This document shows, piece after piece, positions 54,738 through 63,628 of a DNA stretch of 64,000 nucleotides; within the stretch, counting starts at the first letter, position 1, and each line of letters opens with the position of its first letter. The stretch comes from Oceanobacillus alkalisoli (GTDB taxonomy: Bacteria; Bacillota; Bacilli; Bacillales; Amphibacillaceae). The notes below the pieces were generated by a model. That model had not been told where the DNA came from, made no database searches, and worked only from the letters and a program-made list of their open reading frames with translations. The position numbers were made by a program, and so were the translations under genes. The stretch is from positions 124,001 through 188,000 of the forward strand of contig NZ_JAKGBW010000001.1 in NCBI RefSeq assembly GCF_021556485.1, given 5' to 3'.

Positions 54738-55136
54738 CTACTCCTTATGCTTAGCTTGCTCTTCTTTTTCATCCATATTGATTCCGACTACGTGAATATT
54801 TATTTCAGCAATATCAAGTTGCGTCATTGTCTTTAAACTTTGTCGGATCGTCGTTTGTAACGCCTGAGCGACTTTCGGGATGGATGATCCGAAATTTAAG
54901 ATACAATACACATCGATTGTGATCCCGTTATCTGTGAGCTCGACTTTTACACCTTTACTGTGTGTCTGCTTCCCTAGACGCTCTGCAACGCCTGAGGCAA
55001 AAGTTCCGCGCATTGCGTATAAGCCTTTAACTTCTGTTGCAGCAATACCAGCAATTACTTCAATTACCTCTGGGGCAATCTCCACTCTACCTAAAGATAT
55101 ATCATCACTGACATTTAATAATGGTTGTTCACTCAT
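54738..55136 (-). CDS. yqhY: Asp23/Gls24 family protein YqhY
   Basis: A 132-residue Asp23 (alkaline shock) domain protein: GRVEIAPEVIEVIAGIAATEVKGLYAM and VDVYCILNFG-type sheets are visible. In B. subtilis it is encoded with accB-accC and is thought to influence acetyl-CoA carboxylase activity; loss of it selects acc mutations. Here it lies 31 bases downstream of accC. The tail is highly charged. Confidence 0.92.
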   Translation of the reverse strand: MSEQPLLNVSDDISLGRVEIAPEVIEVIAGIAATEVKGLYAMRGTFASGVAERLGKQTHSKGVKVELTDNGITIDVYCILNFGSSIPKVAQALQTTIRQSLKTMTQLDIAEINIHVVGINMDEKEEQAKHKE

Positions 55137-55167
55137 GAAATCACACCTTTTATAGAAAGTTGTCGTT

Positions 55168-56520
55168 CTATTCCTCTACAATCGGGTTCTCTTCTAAAAA
55201 GTTCGTATTGAAATCCCCGCGCTGGAACACATCATGATCCATTATTTGCCGGTGGAAAGGAATTGTCGTGTAAATTCCTTCAATCACGAATTCATCAAGT
55301 GCCCGTTTCATTTTCTTTATTGCTTCTTCTCTTGTTGACCCGTAGGATATTAGTTTAGCAATCATGGAATCATAATACGGCGGGATAGTATAGCCGGTAT
55401 ATGCTTGAGAATCCACTCGAATTCCAAATCCTCCGGGCGCAAGATACATATCGATCTTACCTGCTGAAGGCATGAAGTTCTTATATGGATTTTCCGCATT
55501 TATCCGGCATTCAATCGCCCAACCGTCAAATGTGATATCCGCTTGTTTTAGACTGAGCTTTTCATTGTCCGCCACTTTAATTTGTTCTTTAATCAAGTCT
55601 ACTCCAGTCACCATTTCTGTGACTGGATGTTCTACTTGAATTCTTGTATTCATTTCCATAAAGTAAAATTCCTTAGTCTGACGGTCGAATATGAATTCTA
55701 TCGTACCAGCACCGACATAGTCCACTGCTGCAGCTGCATTAACTGCCGCTTGTCCCATCTTCTCTCTAATCTCCGGCGTAACCGCTGGGGAAGGGGTTTC
55801 TTCGATTAGTTTTTGCAGGCGTCTTTGAACCGTACAATCCCGTTCTCCTAAGTGGATAATATTTCCATGTTTATCTGCAAGAACTTGAATTTCCACGTGG
55901 CGGAAGTCTTCAATAAATTTCTCGAGATAAACTCCAGGATTCCCGAATGCTGTCTCTGCTTCTTTTTGTGTTACACGAATCCCCTTAACAAGTTCCTCTT
56001 CATTTCTTGCGACACGGATACCTTTACCGCCACCACCTGCTGTAGCTTTGATAATGACCGGATAGCCGATTTTTTCCGCGATTTCAATACCCTCTTCTTC
56101 ACTTTCGATAATCCCATCAGAGCCAGGAACAATCGGAACATTAGCCTGTTTCATCGTTTCCCGGGCAACGTCTTTAATTCCCATTTTTTGAATCGCTTCT
56201 GCTGTCGGACCGATAAAGCTTATATTACATGCTTCACACAACTCAGCAAAATCAGCATTCTCAGCGAGGAATCCATAACCTGGGTGAATCGCATCCACAT
56301 CTGTTGACGTTGCTACACTTAATATATTCGTAAAGTTGAGATAGCTGTCTTTACTTAATTTCGGGCCGATACAATATGCTTCATCTGCAAGTTGCACGTG
56401 TAAAGATTCTTTATCTGCTTCTGAATAGACTGCGACGGTTTCAATCCCCATTTCATGGCAGGCTCTAATAATTCGAACAGCAATCTCTCCTCTGTTCGCA
56501 ATTAACACTTTATTAATCAA
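55168..56520 (-). CDS. accC: Acetyl-CoA carboxylase biotin carboxylase AccC
   Basis: ATP-grasp enzyme that carboxylates biotin on AccB. N-terminal [23 protein letters not shown]-binding [16 protein letters not shown] and the catalytic [15 protein letters not shown] are intact (450 residues). It may also serve the propionyl-CoA carboxylase beta chain encoded in this window, which lacks a nearby alpha subunit (inference). 13 bases separate it from accB. Confidence 0.96.
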   Translation of the reverse strand: MINKVLIANRGEIAVRIIRACHEMGIETVAVYSEADKESLHVQLADEAYCIGPKLSKDSYLNFTNILSVATSTDVDAIHPGYGFLAENADFAELCEACNISFIGPTAEAIQKMGIKDVARETMKQANVPIVPGSDGIIESEEEGIEIAEKIGYPVIIKATAGGGGKGIRVARNEEELVKGIRVTQKEAETAFGNPGVYLEKFIEDFRHVEIQVLADKHGNIIHLGERDCTVQRRLQKLIEETPSPAVTPEIREKMGQAAVNAAAAVDYVGAGTIEFIFDRQTKEFYFMEMNTRIQVEHPVTEMVTGVDLIKEQIKVADNEKLSLKQADITFDGWAIECRINAENPYKNFMPSAGKIDMYLAPGGFGIRVDSQAYTGYTIPPYYDSMIAKLISYGSTREEAIKKMKRALDEFVIEGIYTTIPFHRQIMDHDVFQRGDFNTNFLEENPIVEE

Positions 56521-56533
56521 TTACTCCATCCCC

Positions 56534-57040
56534 TTACTTTTTCTTTACCCGGAATAGTGGTTGACCATACTCTACAAGCTCGCCATTTTCCACAAGTATT
56601 TCAACGATTTCTCCACTTACTTCCGCTTCAATTTCATTAAATAATTTCATTGCTTCGACAATACAAACAATGGAATTTGATTGGACGATGCTGCCGACTG
56701 CAACATATGCATCGTCTTCCGGAGATGGTGCCCCGTAAAATGTTCCGACCATTGGAGATACAATTTCAAAGTCATATTCATTGTTTTCTACTTTTACTTC
56801 CTGTTGCTCCTCTATCACTTCTGCTTGTTTCTCAACTACTTGTTCTTGAACCGGTTCACTTTGGCGCTGTATTTGTACAGCTGCAGTTTCTGTTACTTGT
56901 GGTGTTTCGCTTCCTACAGCCGCCCCATTACTTCCTTTTTTTAGTGAAACAGAAGTTCCGTTAGATTCATAATTAAATTCTGTAATAGATGATTGATCAA
57001 TTAATTTAATAATTTCACGTATTTCTTGTACTTTAAGCAT
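56534..57040 (-). CDS. accB: Biotin carboxyl carrier protein AccB
   Basis: Carries biotin on the Lys of [11 protein letters not shown] (about residue 132) in a C-terminal biotinyl domain. An N-terminal helix and a Gln/Glu/Val-rich flexible linker (about 35-90) precede it. At 168 residues it fits the family. First gene of the accB-to-ispA string; a sigma-A-like promoter lies upstream and repeat copy E further up. Confidence 0.96.
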   Translation of the reverse strand: MLKVQEIREIIKLIDQSSITEFNYESNGTSVSLKKGSNGAAVGSETPQVTETAAVQIQRQSEPVQEQVVEKQAEVIEEQQEVKVENNEYDFEIVSPMVGTFYGAPSPEDDAYVAVGSIVQSNSIVCIVEAMKLFNEIEAEVSGEIVEILVENGELVEYGQPLFRVKKK

Positions 57041-57082
57041 CTAAAAACGCACCCCTTATTTATTTTGTATACGATACTATAC

Positions 57083-57112
57083 ATTTTACTTAAATTTCGC
57101 TACCATGTCCAA
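57083..57112 (-). promoter_or_regulatory. Candidate promoter of accB
   Basis: On the minus strand TTGGAC (57107-57112) and TAAAAT (57083-57088) are 18 bases apart, about 43 bases upstream of the accB start. The rest of the 57041-57218 gap is AT-rich with no further feature I recognise. Confidence 0.5.
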
Positions 57113-57218
57113 GTTGTAAATATGTAGTATGCTTCTTTTATTTTATCATTATATCAGTAGTGCATAATGATAGCTATCAAAAATGTAACGAACCCCCAAC
57201 CATATGAATGAACGATCA

Positions 57219-57717
57219 CTTTCATACAGCGTGAGTGATTTGCACGTTCGCTCTCTAATCGCCGTTCAGTTGCCCTGTGGACGGATGCGCATCCTTAGGC
57301 ACTGCTAGAGCTCCTCGGGCTACCGCCCTGCGGGGTCTCCAGACTCGTGCTATTCCCGCAGGAGTCACTGTCCACCGGGCAACTGAACTGGTTAGATGAT
57401 TCTCTGAATAGAAATTGTTCCGTCACGATAGGAATTATATCTTTGGAACATTAAACAGTGATCCATATTTGGCCTTTCCTGGTAGTAGTCCAGACACCTC
57501 GAGACTCCTGCGGGAGGCCGGCTAAGAACGGTCACGTCCTGTGACCAACGCCAACGCCGGCATTAGAACTTCCTGTTCGGAGGTAGGTCTGGCGAGATCC
57601 CGCAGCGCGTTAGCGCAAGGAGGCTTGCCGGCCGCTCAGCAGGTGCGAGAGGTGTCTGGACTGCGGACCTCCAGAAGGAAATTTCGGGGTTAGGCACACA
57701 CTCACGCTGTATGAAGG
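57219..57717 (+). repeat. Structured intergenic element, copy E (complete, covarying ends)
   Basis: A complete 499-bp copy. The left end CTTTCATACAGCGTGAGT differs from the family at two positions and the right end ACTCACGCTGTATGAAGG carries both complementary changes. Arm 1 and arm 2 are present, and the arm 2 stem GCAGTCCAGACACCTC/GAGGTGTCTGGACTGC is perfect. The inner arm segments differ from copies A and B in parallel. It lies between the accB upstream region and the spoIIIAH terminator. Confidence 0.95.
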
Positions 57718-57785
57718 CGATAGTAGTTTCTTTCGGTTGCCGGGGATAGTTTTGACACTCAGGATAAATCACAAGACAACAAGAA

Positions 57786-57809
57786 ATCCAGACGTTGGAG
57801 CGTCTGGAT
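57786..57809 (-). terminator. Terminator after spoIIIAH
   Basis: On the minus strand ATCCAGACG and CGTCTGGAT form a perfect 9-bp stem with a 6-base loop, followed by TTCTTGTTG, 31 bases past the spoIIIAH stop. Confidence 0.8.
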
Positions 57810-57840
57810 CGGGTGGGTCATTTATAACTTTTGGGAATGA

Positions 57841-58389
57841 TTAGTAATTGACTTCAACAGGGATGTCGCGGTCGAATTCATCTCTTACCATTTGCATAAT
57901 GCGCAATGCTTCTTCATCGGATAATTCCTCCGCTCGGACATGGACGTGCACCTTTTCACCACCAGAATTCCTTACTAACACATCTTCATACCCTGCTTCA
58001 TCAAGAATGGATTCCTCCAGAATCTCTTCTTTCGTCCCAATTGAGTCAATCTCATCAATTTCTTCCAGTGCACTATTTTTTTCTTCAATACTTGCTGACC
58101 CGGAAGCTACAATCGCCTCAAGCCGAGATTTTTCCCTGCTTCTGTCATCTTCTACCTTCATGCGGATGGTTGTAAATAATTCATCACCTGCCACATTGGT
58201 TATATCGGTAACTTCTGCATCCGTCGTTTCTTCGGTAACAGAGTCTGTCTCTGTCGCCCCTTCACTTAATTCATCATCTTGATTAATAAAAGCTAAGTCA
58301 CCGTCATTTGGCGACATGATGTAATACACACTCAGCACAATTAATAAACTCAACATTGTCAGCAACCAAACCGTTTGTTTTTTTAACAT
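57841..58389 (-). CDS. spoIIIAH: Stage III sporulation protein AH
   Basis: Mother-cell membrane protein whose YscJ/FliF-like extracellular domain pairs with forespore SpoIIQ to bridge the two membranes. One N-terminal membrane helix (QTVWLLTMLSLLIVLSVYYI) is followed by an acidic linker and a ring-building motif domain (ILDEAGYEDVLVRNSGGEKVHVHV). About 182 residues, shorter in the linker than B. subtilis. GGAGGAG lies just upstream. Last gene of spoIIIA. Confidence 0.93.
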   Translation of the reverse strand: MLKKQTVWLLTMLSLLIVLSVYYIMSPNDGDLAFINQDDELSEGATETDSVTEETTDAEVTDITNVAGDELFTTIRMKVEDDRSREKSRLEAIVASGSASIEEKNSALEEIDEIDSIGTKEEILEESILDEAGYEDVLVRNSGGEKVHVHVRAEELSDEEALRIMQMVRDEFDRDIPVEVNY

Positions 58390-58400
58390 CATTCTCCTCC

Positions 58401-59024
58401 TTAATCTTTAGGCATAACAGAAATTCGGTGGGAAGGAACATCCAGGACACTGGAGATTGCTTCAATGATCCAGCTTTTTACACTTGGCTGTTCGGCACCC
58501 TTTGCTACAACAAATACACCTCTTACTTCCGGTCGTTTCGTTTGAACAAGGAGCGGTTTTTCCGTATCTCCTTGGCGGACTAAAACGACTTGCGTATCTT
58601 CTGTTCGGTCCTCAACTTGTCTTGTGCCCCCGCTTTGGTCTTCCTCGCTAGTCGTTTGAGTTCCTGATATCAGATTACGCTCGTACACTTTTACATCAGA
58701 CGAATCAAGATTAACCATCACTTCCGCTTCTCGGACTCCTTGGATTTTATTTAACATCGCTACTAAATCTTGTTGATAGCCATTTGCAAGTTGCTCCATA
58801 TCTGCTACTGGCTCAGATGTTGTATCTCCTGTCTCTACCTGCTGTTCGGTCATATTAGGTTCATAATGAATTTCTGTTTCCTCTGGTTCCTCTTTTTGAA
58901 ATAAATTGCTGAAGAGCAGCAGCAACACGCCGACTAAGCCAAGAATAATAAAGTATTTCGGCCGCAACGGCTTTTTCTCCTGTCCTGGTTCTGTGGAAAA
59001 TAACTTATCAATAAATCGTTTCAA
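58401..59024 (-). CDS. spoIIIAG: Stage III sporulation protein AG
   Basis: Forms a large ring in the intermembrane space as part of the feeding-tube channel. One membrane helix near the N-terminus (YFIILGLVGVLLLLFSNLF) and a ring-building domain (MLNKIQGVREAEVMVNLDSSDVKVYE) are visible. The likely start is a TTG overlapping the spoIIIAF TGA, with GAAGGGGGGG just upstream; the longer frame would begin inside that site. Confidence 0.9.
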   Translation of the reverse strand: MKRFIDKLFSTEPGQEKKPLRPKYFIILGLVGVLLLLFSNLFQKEEPEETEIHYEPNMTEQQVETGDTTSEPVADMEQLANGYQQDLVAMLNKIQGVREAEVMVNLDSSDVKVYERNLISGTQTTSEEDQSGGTRQVEDRTEDTQVVLVRQGDTEKPLLVQTKRPEVRGVFVVAKGAEQPSVKSWIIEAISSVLDVPSHRISVMPKD

Positions 59025-59644
59025 GATGCCCCCCCTTCCCAATAAACAGTAATTTTTTTATCTTGCAGCTCCCAGCGATCCCTCAGTAAATCGATAATAG
59101 GTTCATCTGCTTCTTCCAGCTCTTGTTCTTCTTTTCCAGTAATTACAATATCCTCGACTGGTTTGATTTCTCCCTCCCTAGTCGTCGATTTCTCCAAAAA
59201 GACAATTACTTCATCCAGCCCTTCATATGTTTTCTCTGCTTCATCAGTAAAAATAAAATCGATGTCTGTGATTATCGCATCATATTCTGTCTGTAATGCT
59301 TCATCTGTGAGGGATATGAGTTGGACAGCCATTTCTTCTAAAATATATGCATCATGAGTCGATTCTATTTCACTTTTTTGCAATTCGATGGAATCTTGTA
59401 CTTGCTCCATTTCACCCCCTGTTTCAAAAAGGCTTTGATACGTATTACCAACAGCTTGCTCGAAGTCCAAATTGAATAAAGAAAAAATTGGTGACAATAA
59501 AATGAGAATTAAGATAAGCCCTAAAACAAGCTTGATGTATTTCCCCATTGATAAATTAGGTATAAGTAAATCAATAATTGTCGCGACTAATATAAAAATG
59601 ATAATTTGTGTAATCCAATTCGTTAACATTTCCATTACAATCAC
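59021..59644 (-). CDS. spoIIIAF: Stage III sporulation protein AF
   Basis: Component of the SpoIIIA channel with two N-terminal membrane helices (QIIIFILVATIIDLLI; LVLGLILILILLSPIFSLF) and a soluble ring-building-type domain after residue 90. 207 residues. The start is ambiguous among GTG at 59644 and ATGs 9 and 15 bases later; AAGG favours the GTG. Confidence 0.88.
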   Translation of the reverse strand: MIVMEMLTNWITQIIIFILVATIIDLLIPNLSMGKYIKLVLGLILILILLSPIFSLFNLDFEQAVGNTYQSLFETGGEMEQVQDSIELQKSEIESTHDAYILEEMAVQLISLTDEALQTEYDAIITDIDFIFTDEAEKTYEGLDEVIVFLEKSTTREGEIKPVEDIVITGKEEQELEEADEPIIDLLRDRWELQDKKITVYWEGGAS

Positions 59645-59645
59645 G

Positions 59646-60815
59646 CTACCTTAGCAGAAGGGTCAGATTACTCGCTGCAACAATCAACACAATGGCTAAA
59701 AGAAACATAAACGATACAGCTAACAAACAGGCCAAAACATACAGGATATACGTACTTAGCGCCTGCAAGGTCGTAATGATTGGTCCTTTTCCAAGCGGCT
59801 CGAGAACTGCTGCTGCTATCCGATAAATAAATGCAATAACTAATATTTTTATAGCAGGAAACAGACATATTATTAAAATAATCAGTAACCCTACAATTCC
59901 TAGAGAATTTTTAAGTAGTAATGTAGCGGATAAAATTGTATCTGCTGCATCTGTGAATGTTCTTCCAATTACCGGGATAAAATTACCCGTAATAAATTTT
60001 GCTGTCCGCATGGCGACCCCGTCTTGAACAGCACTTGCCGCTCCTTGCACAGACATAACTCCCAGAAAAATCGTCAGTAACACTCCAAGGCTACTCACTG
60101 TAACGGACCGTAGTAAATTAGCTAGATTCGTCACTTTATAATTCTCTGAAATGCTGCTGATAATGACTAACAGCGCTGCAAAGGATAATAACGGTAGAGC
60201 GAAAAACGAGATGAATACGCCAGTAAAATGAATGAGAAATATAATAATCGGATGAAAGAAAGATACAGCAAATACGTTTCCAAAAGTCGCCATTAGTCCA
60301 AGTATGAGTGGCAATAAACCAATCATAAACCCGCTCATTGTATCAATTGCTTCTTTCGCATAGGTGATCACGGTATAAAAGCTGGATAAAGCAATGAAAA
60401 TAAGTACGAGAAAGACAACGAAGTAAGCTATTTTGCTAACTGCGCTTTTTTCAAATGCAGCATGCACCGTCTGCAGAATAATCGAGAAGATCGTTAGTAA
60501 CAACAAGCTGCCTAATAATTTTCCATTATGGATTAATTCATGAAATAAAAAATCAAGGAGCCCTAGTGCAATTTCCTTAAATGAGAGATTGTCCAAATTT
60601 TTTACAAAATCGCTGAACGATGTCCGCTCTATATTCGGAATATAGCCGCCATATTCTTTCGCAAGCGTTTCCCAGTAATCCTCGACCGCATCTAATGAAA
60701 TTTCCTCTAGGAGTCGATCATTCATGTCATATTCTTCCTCTTCTGCTTGTACCGGGATCCCTGTCCATAAGCCAGATAATAAAATGATGAAGATGAAACC
60801 CGTTCTCCTAATCAT
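59646..60815 (-). CDS. spoIIIAE: Stage III sporulation protein AE
   Basis: The large multipass membrane protein of the SpoIIIA complex. A signal peptide (residues 1-24, GIPVQA) precedes an extracytoplasmic segment and about eight membrane helices (LFHELIHNGKLLGSLLLLTI through MFLLAIVLIVAASNLTLLL). At 389 residues it is full length. AAGGAGCAG precedes the ATG. Confidence 0.94.
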   Translation of the reverse strand: MIRRTGFIFIILLSGLWTGIPVQAEEEEYDMNDRLLEEISLDAVEDYWETLAKEYGGYIPNIERTSFSDFVKNLDNLSFKEIALGLLDFLFHELIHNGKLLGSLLLLTIFSIILQTVHAAFEKSAVSKIAYFVVFLVLIFIALSSFYTVITYAKEAIDTMSGFMIGLLPLILGLMATFGNVFAVSFFHPIIIFLIHFTGVFISFFALPLLSFAALLVIISSISENYKVTNLANLLRSVTVSSLGVLLTIFLGVMSVQGAASAVQDGVAMRTAKFITGNFIPVIGRTFTDAADTILSATLLLKNSLGIVGLLIILIICLFPAIKILVIAFIYRIAAAVLEPLGKGPIITTLQALSTYILYVLACLLAVSFMFLLAIVLIVAASNLTLLLR

Positions 60816-60827
60816 ATAAACTGCTCC

Positions 60828-61220
60828 TTAAACTGTCGGCAGGAAACTGACGATTGCTTCAATAACGGATGTAATTATTGGTATAGCAAGCAATAATATA
60901 AAAATTTTCCCGGCAAGTTCGATGTTTCTCGCAACTGATTGCAAGCCAGCATCTTGTGTCATACTCGCCCCTAATTCAGCAATATAGGCAATCCCGATAA
61001 TTTTCAAGATCGTTTCCAAATATAGCCCCGGGACATTTGCTTGATCACCCAATGATTGGATAACTTGAAAAATTAAGCGAATCTGCCCAATGACACTTGC
61101 AAATATCATAATGCCGACAACAATAATAATGAAAAAAGCAAAGGTTGGATTTACATCTTTCAATATAATGAAAAGTATACTTGCAACAATGGAAACCATA
61201 ACAATTTGTAATATATCCAT
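60828..61220 (-). CDS. spoIIIAD: Stage III sporulation protein AD
   Basis: A 130-residue integral membrane protein with about four helices, related to SpoIIIAC. The stretch IGIAYIAELGASMTQDAGLQSVARNIELAGK is characteristic. It is needed for the channel and for sigma-G activity in the forespore. Confidence 0.94.
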   Translation of the reverse strand: MDILQIVMVSIVASILFIILKDVNPTFAFFIIIVVGIMIFASVIGQIRLIFQVIQSLGDQANVPGLYLETILKIIGIAYIAELGASMTQDAGLQSVARNIELAGKIFILLLAIPIITSVIEAIVSFLPTV

Positions 61221-61255
61221 ATTTTATCTCCCAAGGATTTATTACTTGTCCTTTT

Positions 61256-61456
61256 CTAAAACAGGAATACCGATTTAATCTGATTAAATAAATCACGCAG
61301 TCCGTTGATGACGATATAAAGAACGATAATAAATCCGATTAACGTAGCGAATTGGGCAATTTCTTCCTTTCCCATCTGCTTTAATATCGTATGGATAAGC
61401 GCTACAATAATGCCTATGCCTGCGATTTGAAAGAGAACAGATATATCGGTGAGCAT
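61256..61456 (-). CDS. spoIIIAC: Stage III sporulation protein AC
   Basis: A 66-residue two-helix membrane protein (ILFQIAGIGI-type first helix as LFQIAGIGIIVALIH; FATLIGFIIVLYIVING). The start MLTDISVLF has AAAGGGG 7 bases upstream; the ATG two codons earlier is too close to it. Confidence 0.92.
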   Translation of the reverse strand: MLTDISVLFQIAGIGIIVALIHTILKQMGKEEIAQFATLIGFIIVLYIVINGLRDLFNQIKSVFLF

Positions 61457-61474
61457 GGTCATACCCCTTTCTCG

Positions 61475-61987
61475 CTAGAAGAGCAACAACGCGATAAATA
61501 TTCCTGCTAAAACACCTAAACTTCTTGCTAAATTACTATATTTATAAGATTCATCCCGCGCTTCTTCCAGTTCTCGATCCAAATGGGTTAAAGCAAGTCG
61601 GATCTGTTTTTGCTGCTGAATGAAATCATGCTGGCCCAATGAATTGCCAAATTGCTTTAAAACTTCAATTTCATTTTTCTTTAAACTTGTCATCTTTTTT
61701 AATTCATCCGTTTTTTCATCCCAAACCGTATTAAAATCAACTTCCTGTTGCAACATTGCTTCGCTGAGTGATTGAAAAAAACGGCTGATCGGATGTGGCA
61801 GTTGACGAGCAATTGTTTGAAATGCAAGCTGTAAAGGAGTCTGGCTATACGTAATTTCTGCTTCCAGTAGTTGCAGCGCACTTTCCAATTGCCGAATATG
61901 TTTCGGTCTTTTCTCATAACGAACGCTGAAATATAAACCAATACAAGTAGTTGCGGCAACGAGTAATATAGCGCCTAACCATTTCAT
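61475..61987 (-). CDS. spoIIIAB: Stage III sporulation protein AB
   Basis: A 170-residue protein with an N-terminal membrane helix (LGAILLVAATTCIGLYFSV), a helical cytoplasmic region resembling type II secretion GspF/PilC folds, and a C-terminal helix (LGVLAGIFIALLLF). The likely start is the ATG overlapping the spoIIIAA stop region, with GGAG upstream. Confidence 0.92.
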   Translation of the reverse strand: MKWLGAILLVAATTCIGLYFSVRYEKRPKHIRQLESALQLLEAEITYSQTPLQLAFQTIARQLPHPISRFFQSLSEAMLQQEVDFNTVWDEKTDELKKMTSLKKNEIEVLKQFGNSLGQHDFIQQQKQIRLALTHLDRELEEARDESYKYSNLARSLGVLAGIFIALLLF

Positions 61988-62910
61988 TTCCAACCAACTC
62001 CGCGTGATTGAATTTGCTTTCCTTCTTCGTTAAAGATTTGAATTTTTTGCCTTCCAGCCGTACGTTTGCCTAAAATAATAAAACGTTTAAACGTGCGTGC
62101 CTGCATGAGTTCGCGGAGAGCCGTGCGTTTTTTTAAATCTTCCAGCGATTGTCCATGAATAGAGCAAACAACCGTCACGCCAGAATGAACGGCTTCATGT
62201 ATGGCATGGATATCTTTGTTCCCACCTACCTCATCAACGACTAGCACTTCTGGTGACATTGAACGAATCATCATCATCATACCCTCTGCTTTTGGGCAAC
62301 CATCCATCACATCTGTTCTTCTCCCTAAATCATGCTGAGGAATTCCTTGAATTGCTGCTCCAATTTCAGAACGTTCATCAATAACGGCAACTTTCCTGCC
62401 AGGTTTATCTTTCCACCCAGTGGAAACTAATCGAGTAATATCACGGATTAAAGTTGTTTTTCCAGATTGAGGTGGTCCGATGATTAGTGTGTTTTCATAT
62501 GCTTGCGTGTATAGATTCTGTATAAGAGCTTCGGCCACCCCTAATTTCTGCCGGGCGATACGAATATTAAAAAAAGATATATTTTGTACTGCTTTCACTG
62601 ATCCATCCAGCGTATTCACCTTGCCTGCGATTCCGACACGATGGCCGCCTTCGATTGTAATAAAGCCTTCGCGCAATTCATTTTCCATGCGATACAACGA
62701 AAATTCACTTAATTGGTTTAATAAAAATACACCTGTTTTTTTATCTGGGATAAGCGTTGTTATCCATTCCACTTGATCTTCAAAAATCAACTCCACCGGT
62801 TGATGGAGACGACAACGAATTTCTTCTAGCTTGTCCCAGCGCTTGCCGATTTTTAAAGCGATATAGCCTTTCATTTCAGGTGGGAATATACGTAAAATCT
62901 CTTCCATCAT
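61984..62910 (-). CDS. spoIIIAA: Stage III sporulation protein AA (ATPase)
   Basis: The cytoplasmic mother-cell ATPase energising the SpoIIIA channel, related to secretion ATPases. Walker A GPPQSGKT at 145-152, Walker B VLVVDEVGG and an acidic substitute in CSIHGQSLEDL are present. 308 residues. First gene of the eight-gene operon, with a sigma-E promoter just upstream. B. subtilis yqhV, between efp and spoIIIAA, is missing. Confidence 0.95.
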   Translation of the reverse strand: MMEEILRIFPPEMKGYIALKIGKRWDKLEEIRCRLHQPVELIFEDQVEWITTLIPDKKTGVFLLNQLSEFSLYRMENELREGFITIEGGHRVGIAGKVNTLDGSVKAVQNISFFNIRIARQKLGVAEALIQNLYTQAYENTLIIGPPQSGKTTLIRDITRLVSTGWKDKPGRKVAVIDERSEIGAAIQGIPQHDLGRRTDVMDGCPKAEGMMMMIRSMSPEVLVVDEVGGNKDIHAIHEAVHSGVTVVCSIHGQSLEDLKKRTALRELMQARTFKRFIILGKRTAGRQKIQIFNEEGKQIQSRGVGWK

Positions 62911-62951
62911 CTCCTACTCCTCTTCTGGTCTGTTCCCGAGACTATATAGAA

Positions 62952-62979
62952 AATGTATGAAATTTAATTCAAAATATGA
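62952..62979 (-). promoter_or_regulatory. Sigma-E promoter of the spoIIIA operon
   Basis: On the minus strand TCATATT (62973-62979) and CATACATT (62952-62959) with a 13-base spacer match the sigma-E consensus KMATATT-N13-14-CATACANT at every defined base, about 42 bases before the spoIIIAA ATG. Confidence 0.88.
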
Positions 62980-62992
62980 TTACAGACAAAAA

Positions 62993-63026
62993 AACAGGAT
63001 GGCATCCTAAGGACTACCACCCTGTT
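62993..63026 (-). terminator. Terminator after efp
   Basis: On the minus strand AACAGGGTGG pairs with CCATCCTGTT (one G-U) and is followed by TTTTTTG, 20 bases past the efp stop. Confidence 0.85.
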
Positions 63027-63045
63027 TTCGTTAATTTTTTTAATT

Positions 63046-63606
63046 TTAGTTAGCGCGTGATACATATTTTCCTTCATCTGTGCTGATGACTAATTTATCA
63101 CCTTGGTTTACAAACAATGGAACTTGCACTGTTATTCCTGTTTCTAATGTAGCTGATTTTGAACCACCACTTTGCGTATCACCTTTAATTCCCGGCTCGG
63201 TTTCCGTCACTTCGAGCTCTACGTTTTTAGGTAGGTCAATACCAAGGATTTCTCCTTCATAGGAAACAACTGTCACTTCCATATTTTCTACGATGAATTT
63301 CAACTCATGCTCAAGACTGTTTCCAGGGATTTCAATCTGCTCATACGTATTCGTATCCATGAATGCATGAGCATCACCTGAAGCATATAAGTATTGCATT
63401 TTATTCGTTTCAATGTGGGCACGCTCTACTTTTTCGCCGCCGCGGAATGTTTTTTCCTGAATGTTGCCGTTTCTTAAGTTACGTAATTTCGAACGAACAA
63501 ATGCAGCTCCTTTTCCTGGCTTAACATGCTGGAATTCGATTACTTGCAAAATATCTCCGTCTACTTTAATTGTTAGACCTGTTTTAAATTCGTTTACTGA
63601 AATCAT
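63046..63606 (-). CDS. efp: Elongation factor P
   Basis: Relieves ribosome stalling at polyproline. Three beta-barrel domains over 186 residues. The acceptor loop [14 protein letters not shown] carries Lys32, the residue modified with 5-aminopentanol in Bacillus. The C-terminal signature [23 protein letters not shown] is intact. AGGAGG precedes the ATG. It follows the Xaa-Pro peptidase by 22 bases. Confidence 0.97.
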   Translation of the reverse strand: MISVNEFKTGLTIKVDGDILQVIEFQHVKPGKGAAFVRSKLRNLRNGNIQEKTFRGGEKVERAHIETNKMQYLYASGDAHAFMDTNTYEQIEIPGNSLEHELKFIVENMEVTVVSYEGEILGIDLPKNVELEVTETEPGIKGDTQSGGSKSATLETGITVQVPLFVNQGDKLVISTDEGKYVSRAN

Positions 63607-63628
63607 TGTTTAGCCTCCTAATGTTGTG

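Noticed and set aside
98-57717. Interpreting the five repeats as a CRISPR array, group II intron or intact IS
   Set aside because: Copies are 11-21 kb apart, lack spacers, lack domain V or a reverse transcriptase and contain no transposase; no consistent target-site duplication is seen at their edges.
57213-57721. A CGAT target-site duplication around copy E
   Set aside because: CGAT occurs on both sides of copy E, but the other complete copies show no matching flanks, so it is probably coincidence.
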